Below, piece after piece: positions 35,211 through 44,114 of a DNA stretch of 64,000 nucleotides. The notes beneath the pieces are model-generated. The model was not told the origin of the DNA, made no database searches, and saw only the letters and a program-made list of their open reading frames with translations. Source of the stretch: Pseudoxanthomonas sp. Root65 (GTDB lineage: Bacteria > Pseudomonadota > Gammaproteobacteria > Xanthomonadales > Xanthomonadaceae); assembly GCF_001427635.1 (NCBI RefSeq), contig NZ_LMHA01000002.1, positions 310,001-374,000 on the forward strand, written 5' to 3'. The position numbers were made by a program, and so were the translations under genes. Every line of letters starts with the position of its first letter. Position 1 is the first letter of the stretch.

Positions 35211-35953
35211 GCGCAGCTCCACGTTTTGCGCATGCTGGGGCTGTCAGGTGTCGCTGGTGTTTCGGTTGGGTGACCGCGGGATGACGGCGAAAACCGCGTG
35301 TCGATCACACGGGGGCCTGGGTGCCGACCAAGCACGGGATGGCCAGGATGCGCTCGCCCGGCGTGAGGACACGGCAGGACCGAGTTCGCGCGGCAGTGCC
35401 GCCATGGTGTCCCGGCCCTCCTGTCTGGCCGCGCCCCTTTACCCGACGCGTACCACGACATGATCCGCGGACATCCACCGATCGTCCGGCCTCTGCCTGC
35501 CGACATGACGGAATACCCCCGTTGATACCACTTCGTGTGTCGGCCGATAGGGACGAGTGTGTCGCGACATAGCGCGATGTATGGACGGACACATGCGTGC
35601 ATATGGTCAGAGATACCGGTTGGTATCGACGGCCATGCGCGATGGTATCGCCCGATATGACCATTCGTATGCCGCGCCATACTCAGTGGACTCTCTCGCG
35701 ATACAGCGGCGTATGTCGCGCGATAGGCCGCCGTATCGGCGGAGATGCCAATCGGTATCCAGCACGATACCAATCGGTATCTCCGTTCAATACCGCGCCT
35801 ATGTCGCGCCATATCTCGCAGTATGTCGCGACCTGTGTGGCATGTCCTCTCGCGACAGCGGCGGGAGTCTTGCGGCAACCGGCGTGTAGCGACGGAGGAC
35901 CGCCCACTATGGTCCCACCCTGCTGTGCGGTGTCGAAGACGAGGTCGCCGGAT
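35211..35953. other. 743-bp gene-free gap
   Basis: No convincing gene. All flanking genes read leftward, so the gap is the 3' side of the 36977-35954 cluster and the 5' side of the glycosyltransferase operon. The first 290 bases (to 35502) show no clear structure, with weak traces of the array phase from about 35460. The centre is the 22-bp array (35503-35832). Beyond it the phase continues faintly to about 35860, and the rest is featureless. Open reading frames of up to 236 codons cross it in several frames on both strands and look like by-products of the repeat. Confidence 0.8.
35503..35832. repeat. Degenerate 22-bp tandem array with ATAC-N6-GTAT dyads
   Basis: Cutting this segment every 11 bases gives 30 pieces. 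All 15 odd-numbered pieces begin with A, 12 of them with ATA or ATG; 14 of the 15 even-numbered pieces begin with T, 11 of them with TAT. In 12 of 15 cases the base before the TAT position is G. The repeating unit is therefore 22 bp with the dyad ATAC-N6-GTAT (best copies: 35613-35626 and 35767-35780), two helical turns per unit, about 15 units. Other bases have diverged strongly, though CCAATCGGTATC (35748, 35770) and TATGTCGCG (35712, 35800, 35822) recur. GC content is clearly lower than around it. Strict phase despite divergence suggests selection for spacing, as in a protein-binding array. Confidence 0.85.
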
Positions 35954-36217
35954 TCACCGGGAGCGCCGTTCGCCCAGCAGGTGCGACACCAGCAGGCATG
36001 CCGCGACACCCGTGAAGATGCCGGCGAGGGGGCTCGCGAGCATCGACAGACCCATGGCCAGGTAGGCCGGACCATCGCAGGGAGCGTCGCAACCCGACGT
36101 AGGCGCTATCAGGCGCATGGCGAGGAACCATGTGAGGTAACACCCCACGACAAAGCCGACCACGCCGGCGAGCGTCTGCAGGATGAACCGCGCAGCCCGC
36201 GTGGCAGCGCCGGGCAT
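35954..36217 (-). CDS. Small hypothetical membrane protein
   Basis: An 87-residue protein with two predicted spans (about 12-32 and 50-72) and a loop with two cysteines (SGCDAPCDGP) that may form a disulfide. No family recognised. Its ATG shares one base with the stop of the YbjQ gene (TGATG), so it is likely translated by reinitiation. It is the last gene before the 22-bp array. Confidence 0.6.
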   Translation of the reverse strand: MPGAATRAARFILQTLAGVVGFVVGCYLTWFLAMRLIAPTSGCDAPCDGPAYLAMGLSMLASPLAGIFTGVAACLLVSHLLGERRSR

Positions 36218-36552
36218 CAATCCCCCAGCGGCTCGACGACCACGGCCGTGCCGTAGCACAGTACCTCGGTCAGGCCGGCCATCACGTCGGTGGCGTCGTA
36301 GCGGACGGCGATGATTGCACTGGCGCCGAGCTGTCGTGCGTGCTGGAACATGTCGCGATAGGTCTGGTCGCGGGCCTGCTCGCACAGCTCGGTGTAGATG
36401 GTGATGTTGCCGCCGAACAGCGACTGCAATCCCCCCAGGAAGTTGCCCACGATCGAGCGCGACCGCACGGTGATGCCGCGCACCATGCCCAAGCTGCGGG
36501 TGATGCGGTAACCGGGCAGTTCCAGCGCCGTCGTGACCATCGCGTCAAACAT
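36217..36552 (-). CDS. YbjQ/UPF0145 family protein
   Basis: The 111-residue product matches the YbjQ family (putative heavy-metal-binding fold): [20 protein letters not shown] at the start, [14 protein letters not shown] in the middle, and CYGTAVVV at the end. Members are small pentamers of unknown role. Start 36552 or 36540 are both possible; neither has a strong ribosome site. The stop overlaps the next gene start. Confidence 0.82.
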   Translation of the reverse strand: MFDAMVTTALELPGYRITRSLGMVRGITVRSRSIVGNFLGGLQSLFGGNITIYTELCEQARDQTYRDMFQHARQLGASAIIAVRYDATDVMAGLTEVLCYGTAVVVEPLGD

Positions 36553-36569
36553 GGCGCCGTACCGGTGGG

Positions 36570-36977
36570 TCAGGGATCGAGGTGGCCGCGGAGTTCGGTG
36601 ACGACGGCCTGCCAGTCGTGGCTGTCCTCCGTCTCTTCCCATAGTTCCCGCAGTTCCGAGTGGTCGGCCAGGATGCGGGTGAGCGCCTGCCGCGCCTGCG
36701 CGACCAGGTCGGCATCGATGCTCGGCCGGATGCGCGCGAGCCAGTCGGCCAGTCCTTCTTCCTGCTGCGCCGCGAGCGTGGGGCGTCCCCGTCCCGCGGC
36801 CACGACCTCGGCTGCGACGATCGCCAGCGCCGCGTCCGGTGCCTCCACGTATTCGGTGGATGTCAGTACGTTGTCCAGCACTTCGCGGACCAGCGACAGG
36901 TCGCCGCTGTCCAGCACATCGATCATGAAATCCGCCGCGTCGTCGTTGTCGAAACTGCCGATGCCCCAGGTGCCCAT
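36570..36977 (-). CDS. DUF4259 domain protein
   Basis: The product is 135 residues. The opening [21 protein letters not shown] is characteristic of DUF4259, whose function is unknown. The protein is acidic, helical and probably cytoplasmic. It lies 17 bases upstream of the YbjQ gene and probably heads a three-gene operon with it and the small membrane protein. Confidence 0.8.
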   Translation of the reverse strand: MGTWGIGSFDNDDAADFMIDVLDSGDLSLVREVLDNVLTSTEYVEAPDAALAIVAAEVVAAGRGRPTLAAQQEEGLADWLARIRPSIDADLVAQARQALTRILADHSELRELWEETEDSHDWQAVVTELRGHLDP

Positions 36978-37028
36978 GTGATGCCCTCGTTGGTGTGCGT
37001 GTCGTGGACTGCAGGACAGGATGCGGGT

Positions 37029-37496
37029 CTAGTCCCGTGACCTGCCGGCTGCTTTGCGAAGACGGAACGCTTCCCGCTGGTCTTCCATCGGACGCATGAA
37101 CACGCCCGGCTTGATCCCGTCAAAAGCGGTGCCCTTGAGAAACATCAGGCGCGGGTCGGATGCCTGTGCGTGGGCTGCCTGGATCTGGCCCAGCGAGTAG
37201 TGGAGATGCGAAGCCAGAGGAACGAACAGCTGTCGCGGCACAGGATCCACAGTGGAGACGAGTACCCGATCTACCGCGATGCGCAGTCTGATCGTATTCC
37301 GCGACCCCGGCCCGGTATGCGCCTTGGGATCGGTGACGGGCTTGCCCGCCCCGTCGATCATGTCGACGCCGGTCACACGGCCGACCAGGATGTGGTCCGC
37401 AGAGACCGCCATGTCCTCCAGCGTGGCCTCGAACGGAACGCCGGCCAGGGCGGTCATGGGAAACAGCGTGAGCAGGGTAAGCAGGATGCGTCGCAT
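37029..37496 (-). CDS. Hypothetical secreted protein
   Basis: The 155-residue precursor begins with a clear signal peptide (cut expected after ALA near residue 18); AAGGA lies six bases before ATG 37496. The mature part has beta-strand patterns ([25 protein letters not shown]) that resemble small periplasmic beta-barrel/OB-like proteins, but I cannot assign a family. An in-frame extension to 37589 lacks a ribosome site. Confidence 0.6.
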   Translation of the reverse strand: MRRILLTLLTLFPMTALAGVPFEATLEDMAVSADHILVGRVTGVDMIDGAGKPVTDPKAHTGPGSRNTIRLRIAVDRVLVSTVDPVPRQLFVPLASHLHYSLGQIQAAHAQASDPRLMFLKGTAFDGIKPGVFMRPMEDQREAFRLRKAAGRSRD

Positions 37497-37545
37497 GGTT
37501 TCCTTCTCGGGGTGGTTCAGCACGCACCCGGCGATGTCTTCAATC

Positions 37546-37911
37546 TCAGACCCACACATCGTTCTTGGCGGTATACGCACCGCCGGCATCGCCCGTGTTC
37601 ACCACGCCGCGCGGTTCCACCAGCATGATGCTGCACTCCTCCTGGGCAACCGGCCGGTGCTCGACGCCCCTGGGGACGACATACATCTCGCCGGTGGCCA
37701 GGGGCACGGCCTTGTCGCGGAACTCCAGCGTCATTTCGCCTGCCAGCACGATGAAGACTTCGTCCGTCTCCTCGTGCGCATGCCAGACGAATTCACCGTG
37801 GATCTTGGCCAGCTTGAACTGGTAGTCGTTCATCTCGGCGACGACACGCGGTGACCAGTGCTCGGAAAAGCGGGCCAGCTTGTCCTTCAGGTTGATGGCG
37901 GTGTCTGACAT
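37546..37911 (-). CDS. Cupin domain protein
   Basis: The product is 121 residues, a single cupin. Metal ligands are visible in [18 protein letters not shown] (two histidines and one glutamate) and the second-motif histidine in [11 protein letters not shown]. Similar proteins are annotated as mannose-6-phosphate isomerase-like; the enzymatic role is uncertain. The start at 37911 is the first ATG of the domain. Confidence 0.83.
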   Translation of the reverse strand: MSDTAINLKDKLARFSEHWSPRVVAEMNDYQFKLAKIHGEFVWHAHEETDEVFIVLAGEMTLEFRDKAVPLATGEMYVVPRGVEHRPVAQEECSIMLVEPRGVVNTGDAGGAYTAKNDVWV

Positions 37912-37970
37912 GGGGCATCCGTCGTGAGGGGGTCGGGTGAATCCGTGCAACGGCGCACGCGGGCCGCGGA

Positions 37971-38939
37971 TTAGGGAACGCGTCCACCCCGCGCCGCCGT
38001 GAACAACGCATACCACTCCTCCCGGCTCAGCGTGACGCCGTCCGCCGCGCAGCAGGCGACCAGCCGGACCGGGTCGGTGGTGCCGACGATGGGTTGGATG
38101 CCGGCGGGGTGGCGCAGCAGCCAGGCGAGCTGGATGGCTTCGGGCGTGACGCCTTTCTCCTCGGCCAGTTGCCGCAACAGCGTGGAGGTGGCGCGGATCA
38201 CCGGGTCGGCGAACTCGGACGTGGTGGCCAGCCTGCCGCCGGCCAGCGGCGACCACGCCTGCACGCGGATGTCGTGCAGGCGGCAGTAGTCCAGCGTGGC
38301 TGCTGCCGAGGCGTAGGCATGGCCGGTGGTGTTGGCGACCACGCCGTCGTCGATCAGGTGGTGATGCAACAGGCTGAGTTCCACCTGGTTGGCGACCAGC
38401 GGCTGGCGGACGTATCGCCGCAGCAGGTCGATCTGGCCGGGCGTGTGGTTGCTGACGCCGAAATGGCGCACCTTGCCCGCCGCATGCAGTGCGTCGAACG
38501 CGCGCGCGACGTCTTCCGGTTCCACCAGTGCGTCCGGGCGGTGCAGCAGCAGGACATCGAGATGATCGACGCCGAGCCGCGACAGGCTGCCTTCGACCGA
38601 GCCGACGATATGCGCATGGCTGAAGTCATAGCGGCCCGGCGCCCCTGGCGGATCGTCGGCGAAGCGGATGCCGCACTTGGACTGCAGCACCATGCGCTCG
38701 CGCAGGCCCGGCGACGCACGCAACACGTCGCCGAACACCTGCTCGGACTTGCCCCGGGCGTAGATGTCGGCATGGTCGAACAGGGTGATGCCGTTGGCCA
38801 GCGCGGTTTCGATCAGGCGCTGCGCATGGCGGCGTTCGTCGGCGCTGACGGGTGTGGCGTCCCAGGCGCGGCTGAGCTGCATGCAGCCGTAGGCGATGCG
38901 GGAGGTCGGCAGGCCGTCGGCCAGGAGATGGGTCTTCAT
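37971..38939 (-). CDS. Aldo/keto reductase (YdhF-like)
   Basis: The product is 322 residues, a TIM-barrel NADPH oxidoreductase. The catalytic tetrad is visible: D and Y in [14 protein letters not shown] in LQSKCGIRF and H in [15 protein letters not shown]. The segment [15 protein letters not shown] is also conserved. It resembles E. coli YdhF, with an unknown physiological substrate. It lies 59 bp upstream of the cupin gene on the same strand. Confidence 0.88.
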   Translation of the reverse strand: MKTHLLADGLPTSRIAYGCMQLSRAWDATPVSADERRHAQRLIETALANGITLFDHADIYARGKSEQVFGDVLRASPGLRERMVLQSKCGIRFADDPPGAPGRYDFSHAHIVGSVEGSLSRLGVDHLDVLLLHRPDALVEPEDVARAFDALHAAGKVRHFGVSNHTPGQIDLLRRYVRQPLVANQVELSLLHHHLIDDGVVANTTGHAYASAAATLDYCRLHDIRVQAWSPLAGGRLATTSEFADPVIRATSTLLRQLAEEKGVTPEAIQLAWLLRHPAGIQPIVGTTDPVRLVACCAADGVTLSREEWYALFTAARGGRVP

Positions 38940-38991
38940 CAGCGGAGCGCAGGAGGAGTGGCCGGCATCATGCCAGAGCGGCGGCGGGCAG

Positions 38992-40248
38992 CTAGTTGCG
39001 CAGGCGCTCGTCGCGCAGGCGCTGCGCCAGCGCGGCGAATTCCAGCGGGCGTGCGAGGTGGTAGCCCTGCACGTCGTCCACGCCGAGCGCCTGCAGCGCC
39101 ACCAGTTCGGAAGCGGTTTCCACGCCCTCGGCCACCACGCGCGACTGCGTCTGGCGGGCGAACTCGATCAGCGCGGCCGCCAGCGCCCTACGTGGCGAAT
39201 CGCTGTCGATGCCGCGGGTCAGGCTGAGGTCGAGCTTGATGATGTCGGGGTGGATCGCCAGCACGTGGCGCATGCTGGCGTAGCCGGCGCCGGCATCGTC
39301 CACCGCGATCCGCACGCCGGCCTCGCGCAACGGCCCCAGTCGCTCGTTGAGCAGTCCGTAGTCGTCGACCAGCGAGTGTTCGGTGATTTCCAGCACCACG
39401 CGGCGGGGATCGATGTCATCGATGTAGCCGTCGATGCCGCCACTGATGAGGGTCTGTGGCGAGACGTTCAGCGCCACGTAGAAGTCGCCGGCGACGCCAC
39501 GCAGCCCGTCCAGGGCGGACAGGATGGCATTGAGTTCCAGCCGCACGCCCAGGCCGATCTCGCGCGCTTCGGCGAACCACACATCCGGCGTGCGCCGGGG
39601 TTCGAGGTCGAAGCGGGAAAGGCATTCCACCCCGACGATCCGTCGCGTGCTGCTGCGGTAGATGGGCTGGTAGACGATGTGCGGCTGGCCGAGCTCCAGT
39701 ACCGAGGTGATGCGCTCGACCTTGGCCTGGTGTTCCTGCACGGCGTCCAGGTCGCCATCGATCTGGTACGCCAGCAGGTCCGCGAAGGCGCGCATCATGT
39801 GCAGGTCGCGCTGGCCGAGCGACAGGCTGGGCGCCACGCTGAAGCAGCAGAAGGTGCCGTAGACGCGGCCGTCGCGCAGCTGGATGGGCACGCTGATGTG
39901 GGACCCGATGGGGACGTTCCGCGTTTCCGGGATGCATTCCAGTGCCGGGATGGCGGCGGTATCGGGAATCAGCTGCGGAATGCGGCCCTCCACCACCCGC
40001 ACGCAGTAGCCCTCGTCGAGCGGACTGGAGTCGCCGGGGCGGATGGGCGCGCGGTCGAGACGGGTGGCGACATGGCGGAACACGCGATGGTGGCCATGGA
40101 ATTCGCTGACGAAGGCCACGTCCATGTCGAGGTGCCGGCGCACGGCATCGAGCAGGCGGTCGACGTTGCGGCCGATGGCGACGGCGCCGGGCCCACCTTC
40201 CAGCCAGGCGTCGGTGAGTGCGTCTGCAGAATGCCTACTGTCGATCAC
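38992..40248 (-). CDS. GAF-EAL cyclic-di-GMP phosphodiesterase
   Basis: The product is 418 residues: an N-terminal GAF sensor (about 20-160, with VPIGSHISVPIQLRDGRVYGTFCCFS) and a C-terminal EAL domain (about 165-410). The signature motif is ECL rather than EAL (VECLSRF), but the metal and catalytic residues remain: N in ALNVSP, E in EITEHS, DD in AVDDAGAGYAS, K in IKLDLSL, E in AEGVET and Q in VQGYHLARP. It should hydrolyse c-di-GMP to pGpG, gated by the GAF ligand, which is unknown. Confidence 0.88.
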   Translation of the reverse strand: MIDSRHSADALTDAWLEGGPGAVAIGRNVDRLLDAVRRHLDMDVAFVSEFHGHHRVFRHVATRLDRAPIRPGDSSPLDEGYCVRVVEGRIPQLIPDTAAIPALECIPETRNVPIGSHISVPIQLRDGRVYGTFCCFSVAPSLSLGQRDLHMMRAFADLLAYQIDGDLDAVQEHQAKVERITSVLELGQPHIVYQPIYRSSTRRIVGVECLSRFDLEPRRTPDVWFAEAREIGLGVRLELNAILSALDGLRGVAGDFYVALNVSPQTLISGGIDGYIDDIDPRRVVLEITEHSLVDDYGLLNERLGPLREAGVRIAVDDAGAGYASMRHVLAIHPDIIKLDLSLTRGIDSDSPRRALAAALIEFARQTQSRVVAEGVETASELVALQALGVDDVQGYHLARPLEFAALAQRLRDERLRN

Positions 40249-40413
40249 GGGCTTCCTCCTGAAGGCAGGTACGCGACGAATAGTCAGCCGCCGGGTTCTG
40301 CACCCGCCGCGGAGACGGAGGGCGAGGAGGCGTGGGGCGAAGGGGAGACCACGCCGCAGAGCCGGGGCGGGGCCGAGTGTAACCTCAAGTCACAATTGAG
40401 GCGCGTGCGGAGG

Positions 40414-41943
40414 TCACGCCACGAACGGCTTGAACGCCACGCCCAGGCCCTGCATGTCCTCCGGCTCGCCGACCAGGTCGGAGCGGAGCAGGGGGCGAGC
40501 TTCGATCCACTTCTGGTCGACCACCAGGTCCAGGCGGTCGCCGTTGGCGGTCAGGTCCAGGCGCGGGATGGCGTCGGCGTCGTGCGAGCGGTGCAGCAGC
40601 ACGGCCAGCCGCAGCAGCGCGGCCTTGCGCTTGGCGCTCAGCAGCAGGCGGTCGGGAAGGGCGTCGAAAGCGGTCTTCGGCACGCCGCGGCGATGCGTGC
40701 GCACCAGCGCCGAGAGCACCTGCTGCTCCTGGCGCGAGAAGCCTTCGATATCCGAATGCTCCAGCAGGTAGGCGCCGTGCACGTGGTACTGGCTGTGCGC
40801 GATGGCCAGGCCGATCTCGTGCAGGCGCGCGGCCCAGCCGAGCATGCGGGCGTCGTCGTCGTTGAGGCCCCAGGCGCTCTCGACCTGCTCGAACAGGCGC
40901 ATCACGGTGGCTTCCACGCGCGCCGCCTGGAATTCGTCGATGCCGTAGCGCTGCATCAGCGCTGCGGTGGACAGATCGCGCGGGTCGTTGTCGCTGCCGC
41001 GGCCGAGCATGTCGAACAGGATGCCCTCGCGCATGGCGGCCTTGCTGACCATCAGGCGCTGCAGCCCCAGTGCTTCGAAAGCGGCTTCCAGCACCAGCAC
41101 GCCACCGGCGATGATCGGGCGGCGGTCGCTGGACAGGCCGGGCAGGTCGATGTCCTCGATGCGGTCGGCCTGCAGCAGCTTCTCGCGCACCTGCGGCAGC
41201 GCCTCGGCGGTCACCGCGCCCTTGGTCAGCTTCATCGCCGCGCAGATCTCGCCGATCGCCTTGTTGGTGCCGGACGAGCCGATGGCTTCCTGCCAGCCCA
41301 GGTTGCGGTACAGGCCGGCGAACTGCTGGAACTCGGCGCCGATCTCGGTGAGGGCTTCCTTCCAGCGCTTGCGCGACAGCTTGCCGCCAGGAAAGAAACG
41401 GCGCGTGCTGGCGATGCAGCCGGCCTGCAGGCTTTCGCGTTCCAGCGTCTCGAAGCCGCGGCCGATGATGAACTCGGTCGAGCCACCGCCGATGTCGATG
41501 ACCAGCCGGCGCTGCCCGGCCTTGGGCGGTTGCGCGTGGGCCACGCCGAGGTAGATCAGGCGCGCTTCCTCGCGGCCGGAGACCACTTCGATGGGCTTGC
41601 CGAGCGCGGCTTCCGCCGCCGCCAGGAATTCGTGCGGATCGCGCAGCTGGCGCACGGTGTTGGTGGCCAGCGCGCGCACGCGCGCACCGGGCACGTCGCG
41701 GATGCGCTGGCCGAAACGCGACAGGCAGTCCAGCGCGCGTTGCCGGGCGGCCGAGGACAGGCCGCCCTTGCTGTCCAGGCCATCGGCCATGCGGACGGTT
41801 TCGCGCAGGCGGTCGACCACGCGCAGCTGTCCGAGCAGCGAGCGCGCGACCACCATGTGGAAGCTGTTGGAACCCAGGTCGATCGCGGCCAGCAGGTCCC
41901 CGTCCTGGAGCGGCGGGGAGGTGGGGGAGGTCAGGGGCGCCAT
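40414..41943 (-). CDS. ppx: Exopolyphosphatase
   Basis: The protein has 509 residues, an ASKHA-fold Ppx/GppA enzyme with the phosphate-loop motifs AAIDLGSNSFHMVVAR at the N-terminus and VIDIGGGSTEFIIG around residue 150, followed by an HD-like C-terminal region (AARLHEIGLAIAHS). It releases phosphate from polyphosphate chain ends. It follows ppk in the phoB-phoR-ppk-ppx series (83-bp gap), so polyphosphate synthesis and breakdown are set side by side under phosphate control. GppA (pppGpp hydrolase) activity is an alternative that sequence alone does not exclude. Confidence 0.9.
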   Translation of the reverse strand: MAPLTSPTSPPLQDGDLLAAIDLGSNSFHMVVARSLLGQLRVVDRLRETVRMADGLDSKGGLSSAARQRALDCLSRFGQRIRDVPGARVRALATNTVRQLRDPHEFLAAAEAALGKPIEVVSGREEARLIYLGVAHAQPPKAGQRRLVIDIGGGSTEFIIGRGFETLERESLQAGCIASTRRFFPGGKLSRKRWKEALTEIGAEFQQFAGLYRNLGWQEAIGSSGTNKAIGEICAAMKLTKGAVTAEALPQVREKLLQADRIEDIDLPGLSSDRRPIIAGGVLVLEAAFEALGLQRLMVSKAAMREGILFDMLGRGSDNDPRDLSTAALMQRYGIDEFQAARVEATVMRLFEQVESAWGLNDDDARMLGWAARLHEIGLAIAHSQYHVHGAYLLEHSDIEGFSRQEQQVLSALVRTHRRGVPKTAFDALPDRLLLSAKRKAALLRLAVLLHRSHDADAIPRLDLTANGDRLDLVVDQKWIEARPLLRSDLVGEPEDMQGLGVAFKPFVA

Positions 41944-42026
41944 GCGATCAGTTTAGCCAATGGCGACGCGCATTGCTGCCATGCGACGAGATGACGCATC
42001 GTCGCCGGCCGCATGGTTGGGTCGCC

Positions 42027-44114
42027 TCACACCTTGGCCAACAGCAGACCCTGCGCCGAGTGTGGCGTGTCGTCGCCGGGCGTCAGCTTGACGTAGCCGC
42101 CATCGGCCTGCAGTTCCCAGGCGTTGCAGTTGTCGTCCAGGTAGTTCTGTAGCCCTTCCTTGAACACGCGCGCGGCCAGGTCCTTGTCCAGGATCGGGAA
42201 GCAGGTTTCCACGCGATGCAGCAGGTTGCGCTCCAGCCAGTCGGCGCTGGCGCAGTACAGTTCCGGCGCACCGTCGTTGCCGAACCAGTACAGGCGGCTG
42301 TGTTCGAGGAAGCGCCCGACGATGGAACGCACGCGGATGTTGTCGGAGATGCCGGGCACGCCGGGGCGCAGGGCGCACGCGCCGCGCACGATCAGGTCGA
42401 TCCGCACGCCGGCCTGCGAGGCCGCGTACAGCGCACGGATGATCCGCGGTTCGTTGATGGCATTGATCTTGGCGATGATGCGCGCCGGCTTGCCGGCCCG
42501 GGCCAGCTTGGCTTCGCGCTCGATCTTCTTGATCAGCCCGGGGTGCAGGGTGAACGGCGATTGCAGCAGGCGCTTGAGCTTGGTGGTGGGCGCCAGGCCG
42601 GACAGCTGCTGGAACAGCAGGTGCACGTCGCTGCCGATGTCCGGGTCGGAGGTGAGCAGGCCGATGTCGGTGTACACGCGGGCGGTGCCGCTGTGGTAGT
42701 TGCCGGTGCCGAGGTGCACGTAGCGGCGCAGCTTGCGCCCTTCGCGGCGCACGATCAGCAGCATCTTGGCGTGGGTCTTGTAGCCCACCACGCCGTACAC
42801 GACCTGGGCGCCGGCTTCCTGCAGTTTGTCGGCCACGCCGAGATTGGCGTCCTCGTCGAAGCGCGCACGCAGCTCGACCACCACGGTCACGTCCTTGCCG
42901 TTGCGTGCCGCCTGCACCAGCGCCTCGACGATCGCCGAGTCCTTGCCGGTGCGATACAGCGTCTGCTTGATCGCCAGCACGTCGGGGTCCACCGACGCCT
43001 GCTTGATCAGGTCCAGCACGGCGCCGAACGAATCGAAGGGGTGGTGCAACAGCACGTCGTCGTCGGCGACCTTCTCGAAGATGGCTTCGCTGTCGCGCAG
43101 GGGACGCGGCGTGAAGACCGGGTACTTCAGTTCCGGTCGCTGCACCAGGTCGTACACCTGGATCACGCGGTTGAGGTTGACCGGGCCATGGATGGGGTAC
43201 ACGGCGTTTTCGGTCAGCCCGAAGTTCTGCAGCAGCTGCCGCACGATGGGCTTGGGGCAGTCGTGCGCGATCTCCAGCCGTACGGCGGGGCGGTAGCCGC
43301 GGCCGACCAGTTCGTCGCGCAGCGCCAGCGCGAGGTTCTCGACTTCCTCTTCGTCCACGACGACTTCGGAATTGCGGGTCACGCGGAACTGGTAGGAGCC
43401 CTTCACCTCCATGCCGGGGAATAGCTCGTCCACGAACACAGACAGCACCGAGGACAGCAGCACGAAATCGTTCTCGCCGCCCGACACGCGCTGCGGCAGG
43501 TGGATGATGCGCGGCAGCGAGCGCGGCGCGCGCACGATGGCCAGGTGGCCGGCGCGGCCGAACGCGTCCTTGCCCTTCAGCACCACCACGATGTTGAGCG
43601 ACTTGTTGAGGATCTTCGGGAACGGATGCGCCGGATCCAGGCCCAGCGGCGACAGCACCGGCATGATCTCGTTGCGGAAGTAGGCGCGCAGCCAGCGGGT
43701 CTGGCGCGCATTCCAGCTGTCGCGTCCGAACACGCGCACGCCGGCCTCGGCCAGGCCGGGGCGCAGCACGTCGTTCCAGCAGCGGTACTGCGCATCCACG
43801 AGTTCGGCGGCGCGGTCGTGGATCTTGTTGAGCACGGTGGCCGGGCTCATGCCGTCGGCGCCGGGCGGCAGGCCGAAGTCCAGTGCATGGCGCACCGTGG
43901 CGGCGCGGATCTCGAAGAACTCGTCCAGGTTGGTGCAGGAGATGCACAGGAAGCGCAGGCGCTCCAGCAGCGGCACCGACGGGTCCTGCGCCTGCGCCAG
44001 CACGCGGAAGTTGAAGTCCAGCTGGGACAGTTCGCGGTTCAGGTAGAGCGAGGGATCGCGCAGCGCGTCTTCGCCGGTCGCAGGCGGGGGCGTGGTGTCC
44101 AGGGCGGCGTTCAT
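42027..44114 (-). CDS. ppk1: Polyphosphate kinase 1
   Basis: The protein has 695 residues. It opens LYLNRELSQLDFNFRVL, has FEKVADDDVLLHHPFDSF in the middle and carries the phosphohistidine region RRYVHLGTGNYHSGTARVYTD, then the second phospholipase D-like half (LYWFGNDGAPELYCASADW). It transfers the terminal phosphate of ATP to growing polyphosphate. The ATG overlaps the phoR stop by four bases (ATGA), so it is translationally coupled to the phosphate sensor gene. Confidence 0.95.
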   Translation of the reverse strand: MNAALDTTPPPATGEDALRDPSLYLNRELSQLDFNFRVLAQAQDPSVPLLERLRFLCISCTNLDEFFEIRAATVRHALDFGLPPGADGMSPATVLNKIHDRAAELVDAQYRCWNDVLRPGLAEAGVRVFGRDSWNARQTRWLRAYFRNEIMPVLSPLGLDPAHPFPKILNKSLNIVVVLKGKDAFGRAGHLAIVRAPRSLPRIIHLPQRVSGGENDFVLLSSVLSVFVDELFPGMEVKGSYQFRVTRNSEVVVDEEEVENLALALRDELVGRGYRPAVRLEIAHDCPKPIVRQLLQNFGLTENAVYPIHGPVNLNRVIQVYDLVQRPELKYPVFTPRPLRDSEAIFEKVADDDVLLHHPFDSFGAVLDLIKQASVDPDVLAIKQTLYRTGKDSAIVEALVQAARNGKDVTVVVELRARFDEDANLGVADKLQEAGAQVVYGVVGYKTHAKMLLIVRREGRKLRRYVHLGTGNYHSGTARVYTDIGLLTSDPDIGSDVHLLFQQLSGLAPTTKLKRLLQSPFTLHPGLIKKIEREAKLARAGKPARIIAKINAINEPRIIRALYAASQAGVRIDLIVRGACALRPGVPGISDNIRVRSIVGRFLEHSRLYWFGNDGAPELYCASADWLERNLLHRVETCFPILDKDLAARVFKEGLQNYLDDNCNAWELQADGGYVKLTPGDDTPHSAQGLLLAKV

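Noticed and set aside
35503..35832. CRISPR array
   Set aside because: There is no constant direct repeat with unique spacers; units are contiguous and degenerate, and no cas genes are nearby.
35168..35878. Open frame of 236 codons (and others on both strands) through the 22-bp array
   Set aside because: Open in several frames at once because the repeat lacks stop triplets; 22 is not a multiple of three, so unit spacing cannot be explained by protein repeats; no ribosome site.
38896..41994. Long plus-strand open frame (1032 codons) opposite the EAL and ppx genes
   Set aside because: Mirror frame of two clear minus-strand genes with intact catalytic motifs; no domain of its own.
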